Below are positions 16,574 through 26,317 of a stretch of 64,000 bases of DNA, piece by piece. Positions within the stretch are counted from its first letter, which is position 1. Every line of letters begins with the position of its first letter. The notes under the pieces were generated by a model. That model ran no database searches and was not told where the DNA came from. It was given only the letters and a program-made list of their open reading frames with translations. The stretch spans positions 2,666,001 to 2,730,000 of the forward strand of contig NZ_AP024630.1 of assembly GCF_019976975.1 (NCBI RefSeq). Reading direction: 5' to 3'. Both the position numbers and the translations under genes were made by a program. This stretch comes from Arthrobacter sp. NtRootA1. Lineage in GTDB: Bacteria; Actinomycetota; Actinomycetes; Actinomycetales; Micrococcaceae.

Positions 16574-18979
16574 TTAAAGCCCGGCGTCCTGGACGCTCAG
16601 CCATTCCAGCTCGACGTGAACCGGGCACTCGCCGATCTCGAGTCGTACTCCCGTCACTGGCTTGCCGTCAATACGGATCGACGCCGGACGGGGGAGCCGC
16701 ACCAGCGTCCCCGCCGATGGTGCCAGCCATTCGGCTCCAGGAAGTCGATGCACCGTGAAGGAGGCACCTTGTGTGTCCCAACTAAGATGATCGACGGCGA
16801 GCCCTCCGCGTGCGCGAAGTCCCGTCACGGACCCGCGCGGCCATGCGGTGGGTACCGCGGGCAGCACTGACAGCGACTCGGTGGTGGACCCAAGCAACAT
16901 CGCAGCAACGAGTGCGGGAAGACCTCCGCTTGCGTCCAAGTTGAAGATCCTGCCCGCATCGTGCGTCGTTGTCAGCGTCGGGCTCCAGTGGTCAATCGCA
17001 AGCCAGTTGACGCAGGTCTCTGCCGCCGCCGCATCCCCGAGCGCTGCAGCAGCCAGCCCGACCTGGACCAAGCCGAACGCCATCTCCATGCGTCCAGGGG
17101 GCGCGGTGGGCGCCTCAGCACGCCACGCTATCTTGTTCCTCACGGTTTCAGAGGCGGCTGCACGCAATCGTGCCGCCTCCTCACCGTCGCCGTCGAAGGC
17201 CGGATCGATCTCGTACCACAGCGGGTAGAGCTGGGAGGCGTGACGGTGCGCGATGTTCTCGTTCCACTGTGGGTAGAGCCATTCGGCGAGTGTGCCGTCA
17301 CCTGCCACGCGATAGGCCGGCAGTTGGCGCAGGACACGAGACCATCGTGCATCCAGCGAGTCGTCGTCGCGGGCTCGGCCAAGCAGCTTGGTCGCCCGGG
17401 CAGCATCGCGCAGAATGGCGACGTCGATCGTCGCGTCCGTCGCGAGGGGGACTCGCGCTTTTCCGGGCGTGTTCTCGGGTGAATAAGAAGGGACAATCCT
17501 GCGCACGCCGTCGACTTCAGGAAATGCGGTTTCGGCGAAACGGAGAACCCCTTCGGCCAGTTCCCACACTCTGTCGTCCACGATGGATCGATCGCCGGTA
17601 GTGGCGAGGGCGTCGGCCACGATTCGCAGAACCCAGCCGCCACACCCGGTCCAGAACAGGTGGGGGTATTGCTCGGCGAAATGGTCCGCGCGGCCGTGTG
17701 TCGACATCCGCGAGGGTAACAACATTCCCTCGGCACCGAAGACCAATCGTGCGTTATCGCGGTAATCGTCCAGGTGGGGGAGTACGAGGTTGAGGAGCGA
17801 CAGGGCAAGCTCCGGGGTGCCAGTTGTAGTCATACCGGCCATGGCGCCGTTCTGTACGTTGCCGTTCAGTGTGTAGTCGGCTGACCAGGCAGGGCGCCAG
17901 GTTCCCTGCCAGACGCCCTGGAGGGTTGGTGGCAGTTCGCCTGTGGAGGCGATGATGTTCGCCCGTCCGCTCAAATACGCGGCCTCGACCACCCGGCGTC
18001 GCGCACTTTCGTCACCGGCCCGGGCCGTTGCCCAAAGTTCCTCGGTTCGTGTCTCGGACGAGCCGCTTTGCAGATCGAGCATTGACGCGCCGGTAAGGGG
18101 GTAAAGCGCTTCCCGCTGCTCGTTGCGGACGTCGTCCCACGACGTCGGCATGTCACCGGCCGCTTCAGCGCTTAGGTCGTCGGACGCCAGCGTGATGTCG
18201 ACGCGGATCACCCGCGGGACCTCGGGCCCTGTCGGTACGCCTGAGTGTGCAAGACCTCCATCGACCCGCCACGTCGTCTCCGTCACGGCAGTAACGGCAG
18301 CACGAATGGCGGTGGGTCCGTCGCCTGCATCAGCAAAGAGCAAGCCTCGGGCCCCACCTTCGAAACTCGCGTTGACCACGGCGGAAGCGTCGGGCACACC
18401 GGTGTCAAAGGACGTTGGTGCGCCGGCACCCAGACCTAGCTCGAGAATGCTGGTGCTTTCACAGTCAGCCTCGAGCGCAAGCAGGACAGACTCGCTACCG
18501 TACGGGGCGATGAGCCGGAGCGCGTGCCGTCCAAGATCGAGATCGGTCCACTCGATCGCAACCTCGCCAAGAAGCGGATCGATGGTCCGCTGCGACTCAG
18601 ATACGCCGCCGGGGGTACGGATGGTCAGTGTCGCGCAAAGCCCGAGTGGGTCGGTCCAGATCAGGTCGTCCCCATAGGCGCTGGCGCGGACGCCATGGCT
18701 GAGCGCGGCGCTTGCGGTGTCCGCATCACCCGAGAGCAGGGCGTCCCGTAGCCGCCTCCGCACAGGAGCGAGGTCGGGTGCGTCAGGCCGCGGATTCACG
18801 GGGAGGAAGTAGTTCTCGTGCGCGAAGGAAATGGTGATGGCGTCGGCCGGACCGTACGCGACCGCGCCGACCCGGCCACTCCCGACAATAAGCCCCTCCT
18901 CCCAAGTGCCGGCGTTCGTTGCCGTCACAAAGACCGGCCCTTGCCGTCCGGGGGCGGCGGGTGGAAGGCCGTTCATCAT
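16574..18979 (-). CDS. GH95-family glycoside hydrolase (alpha-L-fucosidase/galactosidase type)
   Basis: 801 residues. The N-terminal WEEGLIVGSGRVGAVAYG, the LPPTLQGVWQG segment with ADYTLNGNVQN, the acid region VPSYSPENTPG and FNLDASGGLPALVAAML match the GH95 fold. The Glu in SPEN, the Asn pair in LNGNVQN and the Asp in NLDASGG fit the catalytic positions known for GH95. Several surrounding motifs diverge from classical 1,2-alpha-L-fucosidases, so the sugar released may be fucose or L-galactose. No signal peptide, hence probably cytoplasmic action on imported oligosaccharides. The ATG overlaps the lacI stop as ATGA. Confidence 0.8.
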   Translation of the reverse strand: MMNGLPPAAPGRQGPVFVTATNAGTWEEGLIVGSGRVGAVAYGPADAITISFAHENYFLPVNPRPDAPDLAPVRRRLRDALLSGDADTASAALSHGVRASAYGDDLIWTDPLGLCATLTIRTPGGVSESQRTIDPLLGEVAIEWTDLDLGRHALRLIAPYGSESVLLALEADCESTSILELGLGAGAPTSFDTGVPDASAVVNASFEGGARGLLFADAGDGPTAIRAAVTAVTETTWRVDGGLAHSGVPTGPEVPRVIRVDITLASDDLSAEAAGDMPTSWDDVRNEQREALYPLTGASMLDLQSGSSETRTEELWATARAGDESARRRVVEAAYLSGRANIIASTGELPPTLQGVWQGTWRPAWSADYTLNGNVQNGAMAGMTTTGTPELALSLLNLVLPHLDDYRDNARLVFGAEGMLLPSRMSTHGRADHFAEQYPHLFWTGCGGWVLRIVADALATTGDRSIVDDRVWELAEGVLRFAETAFPEVDGVRRIVPSYSPENTPGKARVPLATDATIDVAILRDAARATKLLGRARDDDSLDARWSRVLRQLPAYRVAGDGTLAEWLYPQWNENIAHRHASQLYPLWYEIDPAFDGDGEEAARLRAAASETVRNKIAWRAEAPTAPPGRMEMAFGLVQVGLAAAALGDAAAAETCVNWLAIDHWSPTLTTTHDAGRIFNLDASGGLPALVAAMLLGSTTESLSVLPAVPTAWPRGSVTGLRARGGLAVDHLSWDTQGASFTVHRLPGAEWLAPSAGTLVRLPRPASIRIDGKPVTGVRLEIGECPVHVELEWLSVQDAGL

Positions 18980-19977
18980 GCTGACTCTCGCTGGACGAGG
19001 GAAGTGCTCAGAATCGGCCTCCGTTCGACGTCGCGCCCACGCAGGACCGCGAGTAGGGTCTCTGCGGCGACGCGGCCCATATCCTCCAACGGCTGTCTAA
19101 CTGTCGTGAGTGTTGGATCCATGGTGGTCGCGATGGAGACGTCGTCGAAACCGATCACGGCGACGTCGGACGGGACTTGTCGACCTGCTGCCTGGAGTAC
19201 CCGGATCGCCCCGCTCGCCATCAGGTCGGAGGACGCGAAGACGCCGTCGAGGTCTGGGTATCGCTTGAGGAGCCGTGCCATAGCGGCTGAACCGCTCACA
19301 AGTGTGAACTCGCCGTGCACGATCGGACTGTCGTCGATGCCGAGCCGCGCCAGCTCGTCGCGCCAGCCCCTGATACGCTCGCGGGCTGGCTCCATATCGT
19401 TGGGGCCCGCAATGATGCCCAGCCGTCGTCGTCCGGCGTCCGCGAGCGCCCGGGCGGCCAGCCTTCCGCCCCCGTAGTTGTCGGAGTCGATGACGATCGC
19501 GTCGGGAGCAAGCGCGATGCGGGGTTGCCCAACCCACGCGATCGGAACGGGGGAGTCGATGAGCGCCTGCGCCAGATGCGTGATCTCGTGCTGAAGGATG
19601 ACGATGGCACCGTCTATTGCCCCCGAGCGCAGAAACCGTGGGATACGGTCGCCATCGTCGTGGTCGGCCGGGACCAGAATTGGTTGAACCTCGCCAGCGT
19701 AAAGTCCCTTCGCAGCGCCCTTGAGCACTGAGGTAAAGAACGTGCCCGTCAGGCTGTCCAGCTCGTTGAAGGCGATGATGAGTGCGATCGCTCCCGCGCG
19801 TCCTCCGCGCAGCATGCGAGCTGCGCTGTTGGCCTCATAGCCCAGCTCCTTGGCGGCCTGCTCAACAGCCGCAGCCATCGTGACGTCGACGTTCGTCTCG
19901 CCGGCAAGTACCCGCGCAGCCGTGGCTCGGGACACGCCTGCGATTTTGGCAACGTCTACCAGCGTGGGTCTTGGCAT
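18976..19977 (-). CDS. LacI-family regulator of the GH95/ABC/GH127 sugar locus
   Basis: 333 residues: MPRPTLVDVAKIAGVSRATAARVL is the helix-turn-helix, NSAARMLRGG the hinge helix, followed by the sugar-sensing domain with TVRQPLEDMG near the C-terminus. AAAAAGGA precedes the ATG. It forms a two-gene unit with GH95 and diverges from the ABC importer, so it should sense the imported sugar and repress both directions. Confidence 0.88.
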   Translation of the reverse strand: MPRPTLVDVAKIAGVSRATAARVLAGETNVDVTMAAAVEQAAKELGYEANSAARMLRGGRAGAIALIIAFNELDSLTGTFFTSVLKGAAKGLYAGEVQPILVPADHDDGDRIPRFLRSGAIDGAIVILQHEITHLAQALIDSPVPIAWVGQPRIALAPDAIVIDSDNYGGGRLAARALADAGRRRLGIIAGPNDMEPARERIRGWRDELARLGIDDSPIVHGEFTLVSGSAAMARLLKRYPDLDGVFASSDLMASGAIRVLQAAGRQVPSDVAVIGFDDVSIATTMDPTLTTVRQPLEDMGRVAAETLLAVLRGRDVERRPILSTSLVQRESA

Positions 19978-20273
19978 TGTGCATCCTTTTTAAGGTTGTC
20001 GACGATGGGCCTTGGTTCGTGGCTGCAGGCCAGGCTCCAGACTTCGATCTCAAGGCTCCCATGGAATCCAGAAACCCGTCAGCTGAACGCGCCCCGTTGG
20101 CGAAACTTGATTATCGAACAGTATAGAGATCGATACCTCGATATTTATCTGTTCTCGCAGATTGCTATTGCGTGGTCCTGACTCGAAGGCTACGGTTTAG
20201 CCAGAGATCGTTCTCTCAGCCCAGATCGAACGCTCTGAGATCACTTCCAAGGCCCCAACGAAGAGGAATTGTC
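19978..20273. other. Divergent regulatory region of the GH95/ABC locus
   Basis: 296 bases without a gene. The AT-rich part at 20105-20165 contains TATCGA (20112-20117) and two tandem TCGATA copies (20130-20135 and 20138-20143), giving an inverted arrangement that could be the LacI operator. No clean -35/-10 pair could be fixed by eye. Confidence 0.45.
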
Positions 20274-21545
20274 GTGAAAAGAAGCTTGACGGCGATAGCC
20301 GCCACTGCAGCAGTACTTGCCCTCGCTCTCACCGGATGCTCCTCCGGTGGCGGCGGAAAACCAGCCGACCCGAATGCGGAGGTCTCCTTCTGGTCCTTCA
20401 CCGGGATCAATGCGAAGGACAGCGTCAATGAGTACGCCAAGAAGGTGCCCGACGCGAAGGTCAAGCTGACTGAGGTCGGAAGCACCACCGAGACCGCAAC
20501 TGCTCTCATAGCCGCATTGGCGGGGGGCAAGGTTCCCGATCTCGTTATGATCCAGAATGACGACTTGCCCAAGTTCGTAGAGAACAGCTCCAACTTCGTG
20601 GACCTGCGCAGCCTGGGCGGCGACAACATCGCCCACGACTACCTAGGCTGGGCTGCAGGTGCTGCGACCGCGCCGGACGGCTCAGTGATAGGCATTCCGA
20701 CGGATGTCGGAGGACTGGGCTTCGCCTACCGTGCGGATCTCTTCGAGCAGGCCGGCCTGCCGACGAAGCCCGAAGAAGTCGCTGCCATGTGGAAGGACTG
20801 GCCCTCGTTCATCGAAATGGGGCGGAAGTACACGGCCGCCACCGGCAAGCCCTTCGTTGACAACATTGAGACCAGCGTCTTCTTCTCGACCGTTAACCAG
20901 GTCAGCGAGAAGTACTATTCGGACGAGGGCAAGCTCGTCTACGACACGAACCCCCAGGTGAAAGAAGCATTCGACGTCGCCGTTAAAACCCATGACGCCG
21001 GCATCAGCGCCGGTATTGCGGCGTGGTCCTCAGGCTGGGCTCCAGGCCGCGCGAACGGTGCCTTTGCCGTCACCATCGCTCCCTCTTGGATCCTCAAAGG
21101 CATCAAGACCGACGCCCCGGACACCGCAGGCAAGTGGCGCATCGCCAGCGTCCCCGGCGTCGGGGGTAACTGGGGAGGCAGCGTTATTGCCATCCCGGCC
21201 CGGGCGGAGCACCCTGAGGCGGCCTGGCAGTACATCAAGACGATGATGTCGGCTGAGGGTCAAACGGACCACTTCGTGCAGTCAGGCACCTTCCCGGCGG
21301 CGACCTCCGCGGTTACAAGCCAGTCAGTCCTTGACTACACCGACCCGTTCTTCGGAGACTCGAAGATCGGCAAGGTTATGGCCACCTCCGTTCAGCAATT
21401 CCCGTCGTTCTACAACGGCCCCGACACGACCCCCATCAACGGTGCGCTCCTGAACACCCTTGTCCAGTTGGAAGCCGGCGGTGTCACCTCCGATAAAGCC
21501 TGGACGACCGCCCTGCAGACGGCCAAGCAGGCTATCGGCGGCTGA
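20274..21545 (+). CDS. Sugar ABC transporter substrate-binding lipoprotein
   Basis: 423 residues. I choose the GTG with AGAGGA six bases upstream; the protein begins with basic residues, a hydrophobic stretch and the lipobox LTGC at about residue 20, so it is a membrane-anchored lipoprotein. The remainder is a family 1 solute-binding protein (ISVSFWSF-type start of the mature domain, then GVGGNWGGSVIAIPARAEHPEAAWQYIKTM). First gene of the importer feeding GH95 and GH127; the ligand is probably a plant oligosaccharide. Confidence 0.88.
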   Translation: MKRSLTAIAATAAVLALALTGCSSGGGGKPADPNAEVSFWSFTGINAKDSVNEYAKKVPDAKVKLTEVGSTTETATALIAALAGGKVPDLVMIQNDDLPKFVENSSNFVDLRSLGGDNIAHDYLGWAAGAATAPDGSVIGIPTDVGGLGFAYRADLFEQAGLPTKPEEVAAMWKDWPSFIEMGRKYTAATGKPFVDNIETSVFFSTVNQVSEKYYSDEGKLVYDTNPQVKEAFDVAVKTHDAGISAGIAAWSSGWAPGRANGAFAVTIAPSWILKGIKTDAPDTAGKWRIASVPGVGGNWGGSVIAIPARAEHPEAAWQYIKTMMSAEGQTDHFVQSGTFPAATSAVTSQSVLDYTDPFFGDSKIGKVMATSVQQFPSFYNGPDTTPINGALLNTLVQLEAGGVTSDKAWTTALQTAKQAIGG

Positions 21546-21560
21546 TCGTCCCACCCACCC

Positions 21561-21593
21561 GAGTGGCCCTGCGTAAACAGGGCCGGGCCACTC
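21561..21593 (+). terminator. Intra-operon hairpin after the substrate-binding protein gene
   Basis: GAGTGGCCC pairs perfectly with GGGCCACTC, and an alternative inner stem GGCCCTG/CAGGGCC is possible. Such hairpins after binding-protein genes stabilise the upstream message and partly terminate transcription, giving more binding protein than permease. Confidence 0.6.
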
Positions 21594-21611
21594 CTTGACG
21601 GAGGTACACCT

Positions 21612-22571
21612 ATGTCATCGGCGACAGCCACTCTTTCCCGCAAACAGCGCAAAGGCCCGATTCAGAAGGCCACGCGGATCCGTAACCCGCTCTCGGAGCG
21701 GATTGCTCCCTACGCGTACGTTTCGCCCTTCTTCCTGATCTTCATAGTCTTCGGACTTTTTCCCCTCGTCTTCACCTTCTACGTCTCGCTCTTTGACTGG
21801 AATCCCATCGGGAAGCAGACCTTCGTTGGCCTGAGGAACTTTGAGCTGCTCTTTGCGGACGGCAGGTTCTGGAATGCACTCCTGAACACCTTCGGGATAT
21901 TCCTGATCTCGACAATCCCGCAGCTACTTCTGGCACTTTTTCTCGCGCACCTGCTCAACCATGCGCGTCTGCGCTGGGCGAACTTCTTTCGCATGGCACT
22001 CCTTGTTCCTTACATCACCTCCGTCGCAGCGACAGCGATCGTATTCGCTCAGATCTTCGACAAGAACTTTGGCCTCATCAACTGGGTCCTGGGGCTGTTC
22101 GGGCTCCCGTCCGTGAACTTCCTTGCGACCAACTACGGCTCCTGGATACTGATCTCGGCGATGGTCATGTGGCGTTGGTTCGGATATAACACACTGCTTT
22201 ACCTCGCTGGACTGCAGTCGATGCCCCGGGAGATGTTCGAGGCGGCCTCCGTGGACGGCGCTTCGAGCTGGCAGCAGTTCCGGCATCTGACGATCCCGTC
22301 GCTGCGCCCCATCATCGTGTTCAGTGTCATCATGTCAACCATTGGCGGGCTGCAAATCTTCACAGAACCGCTTCTCGTATCGCCCGAATCCGGCCTCACC
22401 TGCGGGGCGGGCCGACAGTGCCAGACGCTGTCCCTCTTTCTCTATGAGCAGGGCTTTGGCCTGTTCAAGTTTGGTTATGGTTCCGCAATCGGCGTCGTGC
22501 TGTTTGTGATCGTCGTCCTCGTATCGCTCCTTAACTTTTTCCTGTCCACACGTACGAGAAAGGCCCGCTGA
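21612..22571 (+). CDS. Sugar ABC transporter permease (UgpA/MalF-like)
   Basis: 319 residues; GGAGG upstream of the ATG. About six membrane segments, beginning with YAYVSPFFLIFIVFGLFPLVF. The EAA loop that docks the ATPase reads EAASVDGASSWQQFRHLTIPSLRP near residue 215. Its stop shares a base with the next start. No ATPase gene is present in the cluster, as is usual for actinobacterial CUT1 importers that share an MsiK-type ATPase. Confidence 0.9.
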   Translation: MSSATATLSRKQRKGPIQKATRIRNPLSERIAPYAYVSPFFLIFIVFGLFPLVFTFYVSLFDWNPIGKQTFVGLRNFELLFADGRFWNALLNTFGIFLISTIPQLLLALFLAHLLNHARLRWANFFRMALLVPYITSVAATAIVFAQIFDKNFGLINWVLGLFGLPSVNFLATNYGSWILISAMVMWRWFGYNTLLYLAGLQSMPREMFEAASVDGASSWQQFRHLTIPSLRPIIVFSVIMSTIGGLQIFTEPLLVSPESGLTCGAGRQCQTLSLFLYEQGFGLFKFGYGSAIGVVLFVIVVLVSLLNFFLSTRTRKAR

Positions 22572-23473
22572 TGTCCGATGTAATCGATGAGGCTATCCCG
22601 CAGCAGCTCCTCGCACCCGCGGTGAAGCCAGGACCTCACCCCACGCGACGCGGCAAGCGCGGAGTCAGCCGTCGCGTGTACGTGTTCCTCGCCCTCGCCG
22701 TCGCCGTGTCGGTATTCCCGCTGTACTACATGTTGGTGATCGCATCTGCGGGAGCCACGGCTGTGACCTCAATCCCGCCCCGAATGTATCCGGGCACGCA
22801 ATTCTTCGACGTCGCCGCGAAGGTGTTTGATACCGTTCCGTTCTTCGCATCGCTGATCAACAGCGTATTTGTCTCGCTCACGATCGCGGTGGTTTCCGCG
22901 ATCATGTGCGCGATGGCGGGGTTCGCGTTTGCCAAGCTTCAGTTCCCCGGCCGGAATTTGTTGTTCCTCATCGTCCTGCTGACAATGACCGTTCCTGCCC
23001 AGCTCAGTGTGATTCCGCAGTATCTGATCATTTCCGGACTTGACTGGGTGGACACGCTCCAAGCAATCATCGTTCCTGGGCTGGCCAGCGCGTTCGGTAT
23101 CTTCTGGATGCGTCAACACATGGCGACCACTGTGAGCGACGAGCTTATCCAGTCTGCCCGCATTGACGGTGCCAATTCGTGGCAGATGTTCTGGGGCATC
23201 GCATTCCCGGTGGTGCGTCCGGCCGCGTTTGTGCTTGGACTAATCACGTTCACCAGCGTGTGGAACGACTTCATGTGGCCGTTCATTGTCCTGAAATCCC
23301 CGGAGCTGTTCACAGTGCAGATCGCACTGAAGCAGCTCCAGGCCAACCGGACGATTGATGTTGCCTTGGCCATGGGCGGCTCGTTCCTGGCTACGCTGCC
23401 CCTGTTGATCGTGTTCTTTTTTGTCGGCCGGCGAATGGTGTCCGGGATCATGGATGGGGCGTTCAAGGGCTGA
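22571..23473 (+). CDS. Sugar ABC transporter permease (UgpE/MalG-like)
   Basis: 300 residues with about six membrane segments after a 35-residue cytoplasmic head. The EAA-type loop reads QSARIDGANSWQMFWGIAFPVVRP, ending the pair with the upstream permease. MDGAFKG is a typical MalG-type C-terminus. It overlaps the upstream gene by one base. Confidence 0.9.
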   Translation: MSDVIDEAIPQQLLAPAVKPGPHPTRRGKRGVSRRVYVFLALAVAVSVFPLYYMLVIASAGATAVTSIPPRMYPGTQFFDVAAKVFDTVPFFASLINSVFVSLTIAVVSAIMCAMAGFAFAKLQFPGRNLLFLIVLLTMTVPAQLSVIPQYLIISGLDWVDTLQAIIVPGLASAFGIFWMRQHMATTVSDELIQSARIDGANSWQMFWGIAFPVVRPAAFVLGLITFTSVWNDFMWPFIVLKSPELFTVQIALKQLQANRTIDVALAMGGSFLATLPLLIVFFFVGRRMVSGIMDGAFKG

Positions 23474-23971
23474 TGCTGCAACACACCTCGAGCGCAAATG
23501 GATTACCCCAGACCTCGCGCGTCCTGCGCACACCATGGTCGATCGCCGCCGAGACATTCTCCACGCCTCGGGGTCGAGCTCGAGCTCGAGGCGGGGGTAC
23601 GCCTCCGGAAATCCTTCAGTCCCGACAATCGGGCCAGAGCTGGGCGCTTGTCTCCTGAATGCCAAAGCCACACGATTTGGCTCGCAGGTCCGGCGGGCAG
23701 GGAGTCCTGCACCCCGTCGTCGGATGAGTTACTCCGCTCGGCACTTTGACCGGGGAGTTTCCCTTGGGTGCTCCGCCAAAGGTTGGGGTGGCTGTAATGC
23801 GCTTCATGGCTCCTCCTGCATCCTGCTGGTTCAACCATGCTGCAGTTGGATCAAGAGTTCCCCGGGTTTTGCGCAGCTTCGGCGAAGTTTATGGACAGGA
23901 AAAACGGCTTCGCTGCCATAGTTCGATTGGGCTGCTGCCATTCAACTGCATTTCCACGGAAGGTTATGACG
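23474..23971. other. Gene-poor stretch between permease and GH127
   Basis: 498 bases with no convincing gene. Short open frames exist on both strands but have neither ribosome sites nor recognisable domains. A perfect 16-bp palindrome lies at 23574-23589. The stretch breaks an otherwise tight operon and may be a degraded insertion or the remnant of a lost gene. Confidence 0.5.
23574..23589. repeat. Perfect 16-bp palindrome
   Basis: TCGAGCTCGAGCTCGA reads the same on both strands and also consists of repeated CGAGCT units. It stands in the gene-poor stretch upstream of GH127. Operator or simple repeat; not decidable here. Confidence 0.6.
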
Positions 23972-26266
23972 ATGGCTCTTAATTACCGGCCTCTCAGACA
24001 GATTCGGCTCCGTGAGGGCCGCTTCGCTGAAGCCCAGCGTGTGAACCGTGAAGCACTACTACGGCTGGATCCTGATCGTCTTCTGGCGCCCTTCCGGCAA
24101 GAAGCGGGCCTTCCCGCTACGGCTGAGGTCTACGGCGGATGGGAATCGACGGGACTCAACGGCCATACGGCAGGGCACGTCCTGTCAGCGCTGGCCCACG
24201 CTGTAGCCCGGGACGGTGACCCACGCCTGGAGAAGATGCTTGGAAGCCTGCTGTCCGGACTCCGGGAAGTGCAGCAGGCCTCCGGGACAGGATACTTGGG
24301 CGGCGTACCTCAAGGGCGGCAGCTTTGGGACGAACTCGTTCAGGGAGACATTAGCGCTTCCCCTTTTGAGCTCAATGGGCGCTGGGTTCCCTTGTATAAC
24401 CTGCACAAGACGCTGGCGGGCCTGGTGGATGTCGCATGGAATGTTACCTCCGCAGAGGCGGACCAGGTCCTGGATGAGCTCGCCAATTGGTGGCTGGAAA
24501 CCATGGACCGACTGGACCAGGAAGCACTCGAGCTCATAATCCAGACCGAGTTCGGCGGTCTTACTGAAGCGTTCGCCCGCCTTGCACTTCTCCGGCAGGA
24601 CGGGCGCTACCTTAAGCTGTCCATGAGGTTCATCCGGGAAGAGCTGATAACCCGGGTGCTTTCTCTACCGGGTGAAAGAGCGCAGGACTCACTTGCGGGT
24701 CTTCATGCCAACACTCAGATTCCCGTCGTAGTGGGCTACGCCGCAATTGCCAGGGCTGCACGCGAACTCGGGTTGGACGATGCAGCGACGGCGCGCATAG
24801 GGCAAGCCGCCCGAAACTTCTTCGACGACGTCGTTGGCCGGCGCAGCAGCGCCATTGGCGGCAACAGTGTTCGGGAGCATTTCCACCGTAGGGATGACTT
24901 CTCCCCAATGTTCCTCGGACGGGAGGGCCCCGAGAGCTGCAACAGCTACAACATGGTCAAGCTGGCAGCGGAGCTCTACCTCCTGGATGGGGAGGACCGG
25001 TATCTGGACTACATCGAGGTCACTCAATGCAGCCATGTGCTATCCACGCAGCACCCTTGGCACGGCGGACTGGTCTACTTCACTTCCCACCGTCCCGGCC
25101 ACTACCGGGTGTACTCGCCGGAACAGGACGGCTTTTGGTGCTGCATGGGGTCTGGATACGAAGCTCACGCAAAGCATGGATCCCATGTGTACGTCACCGA
25201 TGGCGACGAACTCCGTATTACCTGGCTTTTGGCCACGGAACTCCACTGGAGCGAGCAGGGCGTCCGGGTCACCATTGACTCTGCCTTACCCTCCGGGAAC
25301 ACCGCCACCGTCCGGGTGAGCGTGGAGGAACCGAAGGAATTCACCCTCGCAATCCGAATACCGCAATGGTCGCTAGGTGCCAAGGGCACGCTCCCCGACG
25401 GCCGGAGGATCGACGAGGACGGTGGTTGGTGGCGGTTGCGCCGCGTGTGGGAGGGGTCGGAGGAAATCTTGCTAAATCTGGACCGTGAACTGCAGGTGGT
25501 CCGGGCGGCGGATAACTCCCCGTGGGCCTGGATCAGGTACGGACCAACGGTCCTGGCCGAAGAGATTCCCGACCATGGACTGCGCTACCGGGCAACGGGG
25601 GCCAGGACGGGCCACATCGCTTCAGGGCCGCTCAGGCCGCTGGCGGAGACGCCTGTCCTGCTTGCCAGTGGGCTGGAAACCAACTACGAAGGGAGCGACG
25701 AGCTCTCGGTTCGCGCCTCTGATGGGCAGAGGCTGAGGCTAAAGCCTCTACACAGGATCCACGACGCCCGGTACAGGCTCTCTTGGCCCATGGCTCAGGA
25801 CGAAATGCAGGTCAGAGAAATCCAGGAGAAGTTAGCGGAGCAAGACCGGGCATCTACCGCCTTGGAAGCACGGGTGGTGGACGGGGTCACCTTCGGGGAG
25901 CAGCAGCCTGAACTCGATCACGAAGTTAACGCTCAGCATGCCGAGCGTGGAATGACACCGGACGGGGCACACTGGCTGCGCCCCAAAGAGCCGCTCACAC
26001 TCGTGATGCGCGACTGGACGATGATCGGCAGGAGCCTTCGCATTGAAAGCGTGCAGGGTAACGAGCAGGAATCGTTCCTTCTCTCGAGGGCAGACAACGG
26101 GACGGCAGTAACAGTCACGCAAGGGCCGGACGGTGTCAGTGAGATTGAGTTCAACAGCAACGGCAGCTCAGAGGCCCGCCTGGTCATTGCTCCTCGGCCG
26201 GGCCACACGATGCCAAGGTTGAGACGCCTGCTGCTCTTGACCGATGCCGCGGATTCGCTGGGCTGA
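23972..26266 (+). CDS. GH127 beta-L-arabinofuranosidase family protein
   Basis: 764 residues; GGAAGG lies eight bases before the second of two in-frame ATGs. The family hallmarks are present: ALAHAVARDGDPRL, GYLGGVPQG, GPESCNSYNM (Glu and Cys of the zinc site) and DGFWCCMGSGYEAH (adjacent cysteines, the first being the nucleophile of this cysteine glycosidase family). GH127 enzymes release L-arabinofuranose from hydroxyproline-rich plant glycoprotein oligosaccharides. No signal peptide, so it acts inside on sugars taken up by the ABC system. A C-terminal beta-domain completes the usual length. Confidence 0.87.
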   Translation: MALNYRPLRQIRLREGRFAEAQRVNREALLRLDPDRLLAPFRQEAGLPATAEVYGGWESTGLNGHTAGHVLSALAHAVARDGDPRLEKMLGSLLSGLREVQQASGTGYLGGVPQGRQLWDELVQGDISASPFELNGRWVPLYNLHKTLAGLVDVAWNVTSAEADQVLDELANWWLETMDRLDQEALELIIQTEFGGLTEAFARLALLRQDGRYLKLSMRFIREELITRVLSLPGERAQDSLAGLHANTQIPVVVGYAAIARAARELGLDDAATARIGQAARNFFDDVVGRRSSAIGGNSVREHFHRRDDFSPMFLGREGPESCNSYNMVKLAAELYLLDGEDRYLDYIEVTQCSHVLSTQHPWHGGLVYFTSHRPGHYRVYSPEQDGFWCCMGSGYEAHAKHGSHVYVTDGDELRITWLLATELHWSEQGVRVTIDSALPSGNTATVRVSVEEPKEFTLAIRIPQWSLGAKGTLPDGRRIDEDGGWWRLRRVWEGSEEILLNLDRELQVVRAADNSPWAWIRYGPTVLAEEIPDHGLRYRATGARTGHIASGPLRPLAETPVLLASGLETNYEGSDELSVRASDGQRLRLKPLHRIHDARYRLSWPMAQDEMQVREIQEKLAEQDRASTALEARVVDGVTFGEQQPELDHEVNAQHAERGMTPDGAHWLRPKEPLTLVMRDWTMIGRSLRIESVQGNEQESFLLSRADNGTAVTVTQGPDGVSEIEFNSNGSSEARLVIAPRPGHTMPRLRRLLLLTDAADSLG

Positions 26267-26275
26267 AAAGTTGAG

Positions 26276-26303
26276 GTCCTCACTGCACGGTTGCAGTGAG
26301 GAC
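26276..26303 (+). terminator. Terminator after GH127
   Basis: GTCCTCACTGCA and its perfect complement form a 12-bp stem with a CGGT loop directly after the GH127 stop. Confidence 0.8.
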
Positions 26304-26317
26304 TGCTCGGGCTGTTC

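Noticed and set aside
23616..23834. 72-codon minus-strand frame in the permease-GH127 gap
   Set aside because: No ribosome site, no recognised family, and it lies in the gene-poor stretch.
23837..23971. Upstream extension of the GH127 reading frame
   Set aside because: No ribosome site at that ATG and the extra residues do not look like a GH127 N-terminus or signal peptide; GGAAGG supports the later start.
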